NCBI RefSeq assembly: GCF_042657365.1
Contig: NZ_JBHSKT010000005.1
Location: 62,001-126,000, forward strand
Source of the DNA: Adhaeribacter_A terreus
Lineage (GTDB): Bacteria > Bacteroidota > Bacteroidia > Cytophagales > Hymenobacteraceae
DNA length: 64,000 bases
Reading direction: 5' to 3'
Below, piece after piece: positions 50,025-58,915 of the stretch (its first letter is position 1; each line of letters starts with the position of its first letter). The notes beneath the pieces are model-generated. The model had not been told where the DNA came from and searched no databases. It was given only the letters and a program-made list of their open reading frames with translations. Made by a program: the position numbers and the translations under genes.

Positions 50025-52503
50025 GGCTATCAGTTTGCTCTAATTCTTTTTTAATTTCCAACAGTTCCGGGTCTTCGTCAGCATTTTCTTCTTCGCTGAA
50101 TTCGTCGTAGTCTTCTATTGGTGCGTTCGGCTCGTAGGTGTATCTTCCTTTATCGAAGGTTACGAGCAAGGCCGGCAGCACGATCAGGTTGGTAAACATA
50201 GCGATCAATAAGGTCAGCGACATTAATATACCCAGTGCCTTTGTTCCGCCAAACTCCGAGAACGCGAAGATAACGAAACCAAAGAATAAGGTAACAGTTG
50301 TGTACATCATACTTGTACCGGCTTCGCTGATTGCCGAAGAAATTGCTTCGCGTACTTTAAAACCATTAGCCGCCAGATCGTGGCGGTATTTGGCTAGGAA
50401 ATGTACAGTATTATCCACGGTTATCCCCAGCGCAATGGTAAAGATCAGGGCGGTGCTTGGCTTAAGCGAAATACCGAAATAACCCATTAACCCACCTACC
50501 AATAAAAGCGGTATAATATTGGGAATGAGCGTTATAACTACCGCACTGGAGCTCCGGAAGAGGAAAACGATAATTAAAGTTACCAACACAAAAGCCTGCA
50601 GCAAACTCATACCGAGGCTGTTGATAAGGTATTCATTTCCTTTCAGGAAAAGCAGCGTGGTTCCGGTTAAACTTATAGATTGTTTGTTGTCGGCGCCTTC
50701 GCGCTGAAAGGTCATGGTATTGCCTTCGTCCGTTTCCTTAACTTCTTCACCACCCCAGATCTTCCTGATCTCCGGTTTCAGTTTGGTGTTCAGCAGCACA
50801 TCTAATTCGCGCGAACCTACATCGGCTACGCGCAAAGAAATGCGGGTACGCTGGCCGGTAGTATCTACGAAATTTCGGAGCAGCCTTTTATTTTCGCCTT
50901 TGCCTTGCTTGGCCAGGTAACTGAAAATGAAATTCCGCTCAGTATTGTCCGGTAAGCGGTATGATTTCGGGTCGCCGTTGTAAAAGGCCTGCGTAGCCGT
51001 TTTCACCAAACCTCCTACCGAAATAGGTGCCGATAAAATAGGTTGGGTTTTCAAGAACGCTTCCAGCTTATCGAGTTTCTTGAGGTTGTTCAGTTTTAAA
51101 ACGCCTTGCTTCACGCCGGTATCGATCACGATCTCGAGCGGCATTACGCCATTAAAGTGATGCTCGAAAAATTTGAGGTCGGCGTTTACACTGCTTTCTT
51201 CCGGAAGATCATCTACCATAAACGCTACGGTTTTCATCTTCGAAACTCCATAAATTGCCAGTCCGGAAGCCAGAATGGTAAAGAAATAAATAAGATGACG
51301 CTTTTTCAAAACGATAAAACTGATGAACTCCAGCAGTTTGGAAAGCTGTTTGGCATCAAGGTGTTTGAGCTGTCTGGGGCTTGGCGGCGGCAAGTAGGTG
51401 AACACCGTCGGAATAAGGATAATGCAGACGAAAAACGTAACGAAAATGTTAATACCGGCAATTATTCCGAATTCGTAAAGCAGCGCAATGTTGGTAAATG
51501 TGAAAACGATGAAGCCGATTGCCGTAGTAGCATTGTTGACAAACGTTACCAGCCCCAGCTTGCTTACTACGCGCGCCATTGCCAGCACCTGGTTGCCATG
51601 CTTGCGGTATTCCAAGTGATAGTGCGTTAATAAGTAAGTAGAATTCGGGATGCCGATAACTACGATAATGGTTGGTATTAAGCCAGTTAGCAACGAAATT
51701 TTAAATCCGAAGAGTGCAATTGTCCCCATTACCCAGATAACCGCCACGCTGATTACCAACAGCGGAAAAATTACCGCAGACCAGCTCCGGAAGGTCAGAA
51801 ATAAGGTAATGGCCGTTACTAAAAGCGCCAGGCCCAAAAACATTTTCATTTCGCTGGCAACCTTGGTCGTCATGATGGCGCGCACGAAAGGCAGGCCGGC
51901 GTAATGCACTTTAATATTGGTCTTTTCGGCGAAGGCTTCGGTTTGGGCCGTAATGTTGTCCATTACCTCTACCCTTCTTGCCGAATTCAGGTAGGCCGGA
52001 TCTACAGTTACGGCCAGCAGCGTAGCCCCGGTTTGTTCGTTTATAATTAAGCCTTCGTAGAATTTCTGGTCTTTAACTTTTTGCAGCAGCGTGTGCAGTT
52101 CTTTCTGAGTTGTCGGAAAAGGCTCAAAAATTTTCTTCGGGGTAAAGGTCCGTTCGGTAGTGTCTTTTTCAATGCTTACCAAACCCGGCAAAGAAATCAC
52201 GGCTTTTACGCCTTCTACTTTGGCAACGGCATCGGAAAGATTTTTGAATTCGCGGAAATTACTGAGATTGTAGATCGCACTGTCGTGCATGCCGATTACC
52301 AGCACGTTGCCGTCCTCGCCAAACGTTTGCCTGAAACGTTTGAAGTAGATCATATCTGGATCGTCCTGCTGCACCACATTGGCAAAATCGTAGGACATTT
52401 CCACTTCCCGGGCTTTCCAGGCCATAAACGCCGTAGCCAGCGCCAAAACAATTATTAGCGAAAGCCGGTTCTTAAGAATAAAAAGGGCAATTTTCTTCCA
52501 CAT
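50014..52503 (-). CDS. MMPL/RND-family exporter
   Basis: An 829-residue polytopic protein with two RND halves. The first has a large periplasmic loop (residues 35-210), then GLALLVTAITLFLTFRSWS, LLTGLIPTIIVVIGIPNSTY with further helices. The second repeats the layout, with SLGMSLLQAFVLVTLIIVFLF and SSAISEAGTSMMYTTVTLFF. The layout of 12 helices and two loops matches MMPL/hopanoid- or lipid-exporting RND proteins. Substrate not deducible. The C-terminus (EEENADEDPELLEIKKELEQ) is cytoplasmic and acidic. Confidence 0.9.
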   Translation of the reverse strand: MWKKIALFILKNRLSLIIVLALATAFMAWKAREVEMSYDFANVVQQDDPDMIYFKRFRQTFGEDGNVLVIGMHDSAIYNLSNFREFKNLSDAVAKVEGVKAVISLPGLVSIEKDTTERTFTPKKIFEPFPTTQKELHTLLQKVKDQKFYEGLIINEQTGATLLAVTVDPAYLNSARRVEVMDNITAQTEAFAEKTNIKVHYAGLPFVRAIMTTKVASEMKMFLGLALLVTAITLFLTFRSWSAVIFPLLVISVAVIWVMGTIALFGFKISLLTGLIPTIIVVIGIPNSTYLLTHYHLEYRKHGNQVLAMARVVSKLGLVTFVNNATTAIGFIVFTFTNIALLYEFGIIAGINIFVTFFVCIILIPTVFTYLPPPSPRQLKHLDAKQLSKLLEFISFIVLKKRHLIYFFTILASGLAIYGVSKMKTVAFMVDDLPEESSVNADLKFFEHHFNGVMPLEIVIDTGVKQGVLKLNNLKKLDKLEAFLKTQPILSAPISVGGLVKTATQAFYNGDPKSYRLPDNTERNFIFSYLAKQGKGENKRLLRNFVDTTGQRTRISLRVADVGSRELDVLLNTKLKPEIRKIWGGEEVKETDEGNTMTFQREGADNKQSISLTGTTLLFLKGNEYLINSLGMSLLQAFVLVTLIIVFLFRSSSAVVITLIPNIIPLLLVGGLMGYFGISLKPSTALIFTIALGITVDNTVHFLAKYRHDLAANGFKVREAISSAISEAGTSMMYTTVTLFFGFVIFAFSEFGGTKALGILMSLTLLIAMFTNLIVLPALLVTFDKGRYTYEPNAPIEDYDEFSEEENADEDPELLEIKKELEQTDSREV

Positions 52504-52599
52504 GGGTTGCTACAATTGAGCAAAGGTAAGGTTTACGGTTCAGAAATATGAATTCTGAAAGGAGAAATTGGTTTGGGCGCGGGCTTTAATAAGGTATTT

Positions 52600-52629
52600 G
52601 GGTTTTCAGGCCAAAAACCATAGCGTTTT
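52600..52629 (-). repeat. SIR30 copy between glyS and the MMPL gene
   Basis: GGGTTTTCAGGCC, AAAAACC, ATAGCGTTTT on the plus strand. Confidence 0.76.
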
Positions 52630-52702
52630 GGAAGTGATTTGAAGAGGGTTTTCCGGATTTAATTCCCGTAGGGAGAGGGCTTGACCTGTCCGCACGTTAA
52701 TA

Positions 52703-52737
52703 TAAAAAAAAGCCCTCCCCTGAATCAGGGGAGGGTT
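52703..52737 (-). terminator. Intrinsic terminator of glyS
   Basis: On the minus strand CCCTCCCCTGA pairs with TCAGGGGAGGG, then eight T residues. Same paired CCTCCCC motif is found in the composite repeats. Confidence 0.9.
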
Positions 52738-52745
52738 GTGTGGGG

Positions 52746-54245
52746 TTACAACTTCTCGAAGATCCGCTTCATACTCACGGCATCGCCGATATACTGACGC
52801 AGTTCAGAAATCGGCATCCGTTTCTGTTCGCGGGAATCGCGTTCACGTACCGTAACGGTGTTATCTTCCATGGTCTGGTAATCCACGGCAATGCAGAACG
52901 GCGTTCCAATTAAATCCTGGCGGGTGTAGCGTTTACCAATGGCGTCGCGTTCTTCGTAGATCATGTTGAAATCGTATTTCAGGTCGTCGAAGATCTCCAT
53001 GGCTTTTTCCGGCAAACCGTCTTTGCGAACGAGCGGGAAAATGGCGGCTTTTACCGGGGCAATGGCCGGGTGGAATTTCAGGAAGGTACGGGTTTTAGTT
53101 TGCTCGTTTTCAGTAATTTCTTCTTCCTGGTAAGCGTTGCAAAGTGTCATTAAAAACAGACGGTCGGCGCCTACGGAAGTTTCAACCACATAAGGCACGT
53201 AATTTCCGAATGGTTTTCCTTCTTCGTTCAGGTCGTTGTCGAAGTACTGCATTTTTTTGCGGCTCAATTCCTGGTGCTGTTTCAAGTCGAAATCAGTACG
53301 CGAGTGGATGCCTTCTACTTCTTTGAAACCGAACGGGAATTCGAATTCGATATCTACCGCGGCGTTGGCGTAATGCGCCAGTTTTTCATGGTCGTGGAAA
53401 CGGAGTTTTTCGGCCGGAACGCCTACCACTTCGTGCCATTTTTTGCGGCTTTCGCGCCATTTATTATACCATTCCATTTCGGTGCCAGGGCGAACAAAGA
53501 ACTGCATTTCCATTTGTTCGAATTCGCGCATCCGGAAAATGAACTGGCGCGCTACAATTTCGTTCCGGAAAGCTTTACCGATCTGCGCAATACCGAAAGG
53601 AATTTTCATCCGGCCGGTTTTCTGCACGTTCAGGAAGTTTACGAAAATACCCTGAGCCGTTTCAGGTCTTAAATAAATAGTAGTGCTGTCTTCCGCTACC
53701 GAACCAACCTGGGTAGAGAACATCAAATTGAACTGACGCACTTCGGTCCAGTTGGCGGTGCCGGAGATCGGGCATTTTATTCCTTCGGCAATTATTAATT
53801 CCTGAACGCCTACCAGATCTTCTTTTTCCAGCAGGTGGCCCATCAGTTTTAATAAAGCATCAGCTTTTTCCTTGTCGCCGGCTTTTTCGTATTCGGCAGC
53901 TTTATCTTCAATTAAAACATCGGCGCGGTAGCGTTTTTTCGAATCTTTGTTGTCGATCATCGGATCGTTGAAAGAATCGATGTGGCCGGAAGCTTTCCAG
54001 GTATCGGGCTGCATGAAAATGGCCGAATCGATGCCCACAATGTTCTGGTGCAGCTGCGTCATGCTTTTCCACCAGAGCTGCTTCAGGTTGTTTTTCAATT
54101 CCACGCCCATCTGGCCGTAATCGTAAACGGCCTGCAAACCGTCGTAAATTTCCGAGCTCGGGAACACGAAACCGTATTCTTTGGCGTGCGAAATAATATC
54201 TTTTAACTGGGTGTTTTCGAGGGTATTCTTTTCTTCTTTTGCCAT
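52746..54245 (-). CDS. glyS: Glycyl-tRNA synthetase, dimeric type
   Basis: A class II synthetase, 499 residues from ATG 54245 (MAKEEKNTLENTQLKD). The open frame extends upstream to 54290, but a TAnnTTTG promoter at 54251-54258 lies between, so the shorter start is preferred. Class II blocks: FRNEIVARQFIFRMREFEQM (motif 2) and motif 3 SVGADRLFLMTLCNAYQEE; the anticodon domain follows (RKDGLPEKAMEIFDDL). It is the alpha2-type enzyme of most bacteria outside the alpha2beta2 group. Confidence 0.94.
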   Translation of the reverse strand: MAKEEKNTLENTQLKDIISHAKEYGFVFPSSEIYDGLQAVYDYGQMGVELKNNLKQLWWKSMTQLHQNIVGIDSAIFMQPDTWKASGHIDSFNDPMIDNKDSKKRYRADVLIEDKAAEYEKAGDKEKADALLKLMGHLLEKEDLVGVQELIIAEGIKCPISGTANWTEVRQFNLMFSTQVGSVAEDSTTIYLRPETAQGIFVNFLNVQKTGRMKIPFGIAQIGKAFRNEIVARQFIFRMREFEQMEMQFFVRPGTEMEWYNKWRESRKKWHEVVGVPAEKLRFHDHEKLAHYANAAVDIEFEFPFGFKEVEGIHSRTDFDLKQHQELSRKKMQYFDNDLNEEGKPFGNYVPYVVETSVGADRLFLMTLCNAYQEEEITENEQTKTRTFLKFHPAIAPVKAAIFPLVRKDGLPEKAMEIFDDLKYDFNMIYEERDAIGKRYTRQDLIGTPFCIAVDYQTMEDNTVTVRERDSREQKRMPISELRQYIGDAVSMKRIFEKL

Positions 54246-54250
54246 GGGTG

Positions 54251-54283
54251 CAAATATAGGTATAGCTTTTAAATTAAAGGCAA
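54251..54283 (-). promoter_or_regulatory. Candidate promoter of glyS
   Basis: Minus-strand TATATTTG at 54251-54258 with TTG 22 bases upstream (CAA at 54281-54283 in plus). Leaves only a few bases of leader before the glyS ATG at 54245. Confidence 0.5.
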
Positions 54284-54295
54284 CCGGCATTTTAT

Positions 54296-54326
54296 ACTTT
54301 TTCAGTTAAAAACCCTACCGTTTTTT
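54296..54326 (-). repeat. SIR30 copy upstream of glyS
   Basis: TACTTTTTCAGTT, AAAAACCC, TACCGTTTTT on the plus strand, between divergent genes. Confidence 0.75.
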
Positions 54327-54394
54327 AGCCAGAGTTTTGTTCTTTTCCGTAGGCAGCGTACTTTGCGTTACATTAATTTAACAATTCGTTAACA

Positions 54395-54422
54395 TTGGCG
54401 CGGGGCAATAGCCGTAATTTTG
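54395..54422 (+). promoter_or_regulatory. Candidate promoter of the phosphate permease
   Basis: TTG at 54395-54397 and TAATTTTG at 54415-54422 (17-base gap), about 30 bases upstream of the ATG at 54452. Confidence 0.5.
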
Positions 54423-54451
54423 CCTGATTTTTTCATTTTATCATAAATTTT

Positions 54452-55855
54452 ATGTTTGGACTAGATCCACAACTATTATTCCTGCTCATTTTGTGCCTGC
54501 TGGCGGCTTGCGCGTTTGAGTTTGTGAATGGCTTCCACGATACGGCCAACGCGGTAGCAACCGTAATTTACACCAACACGCTCCGGCCCTGGATCGCGGT
54601 GGTCTGGTCGGCCTTCTGGAATTTTATTGGCGTATTTGCCGGCGGAATTGGGGTGGCCATGGGTATTGTTTATTTATTGCCCATCGAAGCACTCATCGAT
54701 CAGGACGTCTATCATGGGATAGCTATGATCGGAGCCCTCCTATTAAGTGCAATTATCTGGAATCTTGGAACCTGGTATTATGGCTTACCTTCTTCCAGCT
54801 CGCATACGCTTATCGGCGCCATTCTGGGCGTTGGTATTGCTTTTTCAGCCCTGCCAGATGGCGGCGGCGCGGCAGTTAACTGGGGTGAAGCCGGAAAAAC
54901 CGGGATGTCGCTCATCGTTTCGCCGTTATTGGGTTTCACGCTTACGGTTATGCTTATGTTTGTGCTGAAGCGCTTCGTTAAAAGCAAAACCATTTTTAAA
55001 GAGCCGCACAAACGGAAACCACCTCCCCTCTGGATCCGCTTAATCCTAATCTTTACCTGTACCGCGGTTAGCTTTTTTCACGGTTCCAACGATGGTCAGA
55101 AAGGCGTGGGTTTAATTATGCTGATCCTAATCGGAATTGTGCCGGTTTATTTTGCCTTAGATCATACCAAAGATCCTTTCGAAATCCAACATTCGCTGGC
55201 CCGCACGGAACAGGTGATGAACCGTATCGATGTTTCCGTTTTATCGAAAACTGATGCCGAAACGGTAAGCCGCATTAAAGCTGAAGCAGCCGATATGCAT
55301 AGTATTTTTGAAGGAGCGAAAACGTTGCATGAGCTGGAAGACAAAAGCAAATTCCAGTTGCGGAAAGATATTCTACTCCTTAATAAAGATACCGAAGCCT
55401 TGTTGAAAAGCCCGGATATCTCTTTAAGCCAGAACGACCGCGAAGAAATTCATGCCAGTATTGCTACCATGCGCAGTTTTACAGATTACGCTCCGAATTG
55501 GGTAGTGATGATCGTAGCGCTTTCGCTGGGTATTGGTACTATGATTGGGTGGAAAAGAATTGTTAAAACCATAGGTGAAAAAATCGGTAAAGAACATTTA
55601 ACTTACGCACAGGGCGCTTCTGCCGAATTAATGGCTGCTGGCGTAATTGGTTTTTCCACATTTATTTTCAAGCTGCCGGTAAGTACCACCCACATTTTAT
55701 CTTCGGGTATTGCGGGTTCTATGGTAGCTAACCGCGGTATTAAAAACCTGAATGCCGGCACCATCCGGAATATTGCATTGGCTTGGGTACTTACTCTCCC
55801 GGTATCTATGTTCCTTTCCGGTACGTTGTTTCTGTTATTCCGCTGGATGATCTGA
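54452..55855 (+). CDS. PiT-family inorganic phosphate permease
   Basis: A 467-residue membrane protein with the duplicated Pit signature: FEFVNGFHDTANAVATVIYT (about residues 23-42) and FFHGSNDGQKGVGLIMLIL. Around ten to twelve hydrophobic helices. An acidic, helical soluble stretch (about residues 245-345) sits between the halves, as in several bacterial PiT members. Low-affinity phosphate:H+ symport. Own promoter and terminator, so a single-gene unit. Confidence 0.93.
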   Translation: MFGLDPQLLFLLILCLLAACAFEFVNGFHDTANAVATVIYTNTLRPWIAVVWSAFWNFIGVFAGGIGVAMGIVYLLPIEALIDQDVYHGIAMIGALLLSAIIWNLGTWYYGLPSSSSHTLIGAILGVGIAFSALPDGGGAAVNWGEAGKTGMSLIVSPLLGFTLTVMLMFVLKRFVKSKTIFKEPHKRKPPPLWIRLILIFTCTAVSFFHGSNDGQKGVGLIMLILIGIVPVYFALDHTKDPFEIQHSLARTEQVMNRIDVSVLSKTDAETVSRIKAEAADMHSIFEGAKTLHELEDKSKFQLRKDILLLNKDTEALLKSPDISLSQNDREEIHASIATMRSFTDYAPNWVVMIVALSLGIGTMIGWKRIVKTIGEKIGKEHLTYAQGASAELMAAGVIGFSTFIFKLPVSTTHILSSGIAGSMVANRGIKNLNAGTIRNIALAWVLTLPVSMFLSGTLFLLFRWMI

Positions 55856-55875
55856 TACTGAAAGAAATTAAATTG

Positions 55876-55908
55876 AAAAGCCCCGGAAATATCCGGGGCT
55901 TTTTTTAT
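55876..55908 (+). terminator. Intrinsic terminator of the phosphate permease
   Basis: AAAAGCCCCGGA pairs with TCCGGGGCTTTT, then T-rich. Confidence 0.92.
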
Positions 55909-55912
55909 GTGG

Positions 55913-55943
55913 AAAACGCTATGCTTTCAGTATAAAAAAGTCA
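55913..55943 (+). repeat. SIR30 copy following the terminator
   Basis: AAAACGCTATGC, TTTCAGTAT, AAAAAAGTC. Confidence 0.76.
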
Positions 55944-56030
55944 TTTTAAGGCCTTTTAAGCGTATTTCAGTAATTCTAAGGTACAATCCATCTTTTAATT
56001 TTAAACGCTTTCTGCCTGCCTTAGTAAAAG

Positions 56031-56064
56031 AAAAACCGCCCTGAAATTCTCAGGACGGTTTTCG
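56031..56064. terminator. Intrinsic terminator, bidirectional
   Basis: AAAACCGCCCTGA pairs with TCAGGACGGTTTT (one G/C mismatch in the stem); between convergent genes. Confidence 0.8.
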
Positions 56065-56069
56065 GTTTT

Positions 56070-56100
56070 CAAATGGTATGGTTTTATTCTTAAAAGTCGG
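56070..56100 (+). repeat. SIR30 copy near the 56103 gene stop
   Basis: AAATGGTATGG, TTTTATTCTT, AAAAGTCGG. Confidence 0.66.
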
Positions 56101-56102
56101 GA

Positions 56103-56561
56103 TTACAAATTTGGCCATTGTACTTCCAGATCATCACTTACAAATACACCGAATTTAACGGTCACCAGCGCATCTTTATCGAAATACATATCCAGCATCT
56201 CTTTCTCGTAAGTTACGTGCTTCTCGCCTGTTTCTAACGTGTCTTTATCCGGGTTCGATAAGCCTTTGCTTTTAAGTAACGCTTCCACTTCAGCTTGCTT
56301 CATCTGGAAGATCTTCTGGCCGAACATAGTCACTTCTTCATTTGCCGTTTCGATTAGGCCCAAGCGGTAGTCATCATCTTCGTCGAAATAAAAGGAATAA
56401 CCTTCCTCCCAGTAATTCCAGACCTCGTATTCAAATTCTTCATCTTCTTCTGAAGTTTCAACTTCTTCCGGTTTTCCCATAATGGTTTCAACCTCGTCCA
56501 TAGTTAAACCGAATTTTATATCGCCAATTCCCTGGCCTAGTACGATTTCGTTTTCCTGCAT
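56103..56561 (-). CDS. Small acidic protein, BamE-like fold possible
   Basis: A 152-residue, very acidic protein without signal peptide: GIGDIKFGLTMDEVETIMGKPEEVE, then NYWEEGYSFYFDEDDDYRLGLIETANEEV, and FQMKQAEVEALLKSKG. An F-G-M/L-T-x-D-E-V opening with G-K-P is seen in BamE/SmpA-type folds, where a helix and a three-stranded sheet follow; this is a weak likeness. Cytoplasmic location is predicted. Unknown function. Confidence 0.7.
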   Translation of the reverse strand: MQENEIVLGQGIGDIKFGLTMDEVETIMGKPEEVETSEEDEEFEYEVWNYWEEGYSFYFDEDDDYRLGLIETANEEVTMFGQKIFQMKQAEVEALLKSKGLSNPDKDTLETGEKHVTYEKEMLDMYFDKDALVTVKFGVFVSDDLEVQWPNL

Positions 56562-57081
56562 CTTATTTACGTGTTAGTTTTTCTTTCTTACTTTTTGCGG
56601 TCTCAAGTATACCGTTTTCTTTTTAAAATTTTTCCGGCTTCGCCGTTTTTCAGATTTAAAAATTTTCGGTCGCCAATTCACATTTCCACAGCGCTAATAT
56701 TTTAAATAAAAAAAAATTTAAAGCTTAAATATTTTCTTCTGTTTGTTAGGGCTGTTTATAAGTGAATAAGTTTTTGTTTTCCATTGCCTGCTCATATTTC
56801 TGTGCATTATTCTTTCGGTATTCCACATAGAAATGTTGCTATGTTCATTTCTGATTTCTGAAAAACAAGCACTTATGCGAGTTTTCCACTTTTATGGATA
56901 TGTGAGCTGAAATTTTAATTTGGTTTATGAACTCCGTGGAAAAGCATTTTCGGTATATAAGTTTTTGAACCGGTATTCACATTTTTCCGAAGCTCTGATC
57001 TGAAATTTGATTTTTAAGCTTCATTTCCGAAATTTTATGCACGTTCTTCCACATTTATCCACAGGTTATGCAGCGTTTTGG
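56562..57081. other. AT-rich intergenic region with DnaA-box-like sites
   Basis: 520 bases without a gene, clearly A/T-rich. It carries TTATCCACA at 57055-57063 (perfect DnaA box) and five weaker variants: ATTTCCACA 56682, TATTCCACA 56819, TTTTCCACT 56882, GTGGAAAA 56936 and TCTTCCACA 57045. mnmG (gidA), often beside chromosome origins, is 2.7 kb away. Evidence for an origin is thin. Confidence 0.35.
56589..56618 (-). repeat. SIR30 copy, diverged
   Basis: TACTTTTTGCGG, TCTCAAGTAT, ACCGTTTT; upstream of the 56103-56561 gene. Confidence 0.58.
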
Positions 57082-58686
57082 TTAAAAAGTGAGAATAAGA
57101 TCTGCAATTTCCCAGTTTGCCCGCACACTAATCGGTTTCGGGTAAACGTAAATTTTTTCAGGATTGGTTGTCAGACGTTTATCTCCTAATTCCCATTTCC
57201 CGTCTCTATCCTCATCTATCTTAACCCTGATATTATAATTGCCAGGTACTAATTGCGGATAATTTACTCTACGAGCATTTTGTTTAATATCTATTACTTT
57301 GCCTTGTTCGTTGAGCAATTCTACGCTGTATTCTTGGTAATTCGTTTTTATTATGGCCGAAATGCTACCTGTAGTAGCCTTGCGACTGATAGTAAAGCTA
57401 ACTTTCTGCTTCTGGAATGCTTTACCGTTTATTGCCCTTATCTGAGTGGTATCTAATTCTAAATCAACTTGTTTCAGAGCTTTTGGACTATAATTTAGTG
57501 TAAGTACCGTGTTGTTCTGGCTGAGTTTATAGCTTTTAGGAAAATCTGGCTTAACTTTTCGTATGGTATCTTCTATTAACGTAAAAGGTTGTGTGCCAGT
57601 AACTTGAACTGGAATTGGGAATATTATCTTAATTTCATTTTCTGCTTCCGCCTCAAGTTCATTTTGATAAATTTTAAAATTTAAGCGATCAGGAATTCCT
57701 TTAGAACCAGTTAATTTGAATTTAACGGTATCCACACCAGCATTTCCGGAGCTATCAGTAGATAACGCTATTAATTGGGTTGCTAAAGATCCTTTTTCCG
57801 GATAAACAGTAATTTTTTTCCCATCCTCCGACTGCAAATAGGTTAGTTTAATTTCTTTTTGCGGCCGTGACATTGTTCTGAACAAAAGCGTTTTAATGCC
57901 TTCGTTGAAATCGATCGTATTTTGGTCAAGGAAATTTTCGGTTTTTAAGACAAAGGGCTTTTGCGTGTCCAGTAATACCGTTTTTAAAAGAACCGAATCT
58001 GCTTTTGGATTTACTGTTATGGGTTTTAACAGATATCCGATCTTTTCTTTTTCCTGATCATAGTATTCATTGGCATTTTTATCGGCGTGCGCAAATATCC
58101 AATAATTGCCTGTTTTTATGCTTTTCAGTTCAAAACTGCCGTCGGAATTGGTTTTTGTGAAATAGTATGGTTTGTGGTCACGGATATTGTTGGTATCACT
58201 CTCTGGGTACATCGCAATTGTCACATCACTTTCCGGGTTTGAACTAATGTAATCTATTACTTTACCCGCTACCCTACCCGTATCCAAGAATGCTCCTGTA
58301 CTGAACGATAATGTAATAGGCTCGGCCTTATTACTTTCCGTTATATCTTCTACAGCCTCCCTGAAATTTAGAAAGTAGGTCGTATTTTCTTCCAGGTTTT
58401 TATCAAATTCAAGGGTAATGGTTTTCCGGTCGTTGCTTACCGAGTAAGTATTTGCAGTATTCGGACTAATGATGAGTTGCTTATTTATATCGCTTGGCCT
58501 TACGTCCTCATCAAAAGTCATGGTAATGGTTTTGCCTTTAAAATTGGTAGTACCATTTGCTGGCGAAATATTGGTAAGGGTTGGTTTCTTTTCATCGCGA
58601 GGGCCACCTTCAGGGGCGTTTATGGCAGCACACCCGCTTAAAAACAGTAGGGAAAAAGCGGCTAAAAGTCTATTTTGAGCGCACAT
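57082..58686 (-). CDS. Ig-like/SbsA-type lipoprotein
   Basis: A 534-residue lipoprotein (LFLSGCAAINAPEGGPRDEK; Cys19). The N-terminal part KPTLTNISPANGTTNFKGKTITMTFDEDVRPSDINKQLIIS is an SbsA/Ig-like (big_5) domain, common at the start of Bacteroidota surface lipoproteins. Later beta-rich domains (about residues 250-520) include a prealbumin-like block YQEYSVELLNEQGKVID and YNIRVKIDEDRDGKWELGD. Cell-surface location predicted; function unknown. The start overlaps the end of the small membrane gene upstream by 17 bases. Confidence 0.8.
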   Translation of the reverse strand: MCAQNRLLAAFSLLFLSGCAAINAPEGGPRDEKKPTLTNISPANGTTNFKGKTITMTFDEDVRPSDINKQLIISPNTANTYSVSNDRKTITLEFDKNLEENTTYFLNFREAVEDITESNKAEPITLSFSTGAFLDTGRVAGKVIDYISSNPESDVTIAMYPESDTNNIRDHKPYYFTKTNSDGSFELKSIKTGNYWIFAHADKNANEYYDQEKEKIGYLLKPITVNPKADSVLLKTVLLDTQKPFVLKTENFLDQNTIDFNEGIKTLLFRTMSRPQKEIKLTYLQSEDGKKITVYPEKGSLATQLIALSTDSSGNAGVDTVKFKLTGSKGIPDRLNFKIYQNELEAEAENEIKIIFPIPVQVTGTQPFTLIEDTIRKVKPDFPKSYKLSQNNTVLTLNYSPKALKQVDLELDTTQIRAINGKAFQKQKVSFTISRKATTGSISAIIKTNYQEYSVELLNEQGKVIDIKQNARRVNYPQLVPGNYNIRVKIDEDRDGKWELGDKRLTTNPEKIYVYPKPISVRANWEIADLILTF

Positions 58687-58912
58687 TGTATAGTAGTATG
58701 GTGGTTAAAACAATAAAGAGGCACGAAACGAAAACTAATTTCTCAGTTCTGTTCTGCCTCTTTTTATCCTTCTCCAGTTTCAGATCAGGTTGTTGGGGTA
58801 ATATTACGGCTTCGGTTTTTACCCGGGTTGTATCAGTTTGCGCCTCTATTTGAAAGAACGAGGTGCTAAAAAGCAGCATTCCTGCAAGCGCGAACCTTTT
58901 TATCCGGAGCAT
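58670..58912 (-). CDS. Small exported/membrane protein
   Basis: An 80-residue protein: signal peptide MLRIKRFALAGMLLFSTSFFQIEAQ, a polar stretch DTTRVKTEAVILPQQPDLKLEKDKKRQNRTEK, then a C-terminal helix LVFVSCLFIVLTTILLYNV. It overlaps the next gene by 17 bases, and lies between the methyltransferase and the lipoprotein gene, in the same operon-like run. Function unknown. Confidence 0.68.
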   Translation of the reverse strand: MLRIKRFALAGMLLFSTSFFQIEAQTDTTRVKTEAVILPQQPDLKLEKDKKRQNRTEKLVFVSCLFIVLTTILLYNVRSK

Positions 58913-58915
58913 ATT

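Noticed and set aside
54246..54290. 15 extra N-terminal codons for glyS
   Set aside because: Promoter at 54251 falls inside them, and residues MPVAFNLKAIPIFAP do not look like a glyS N-terminus.
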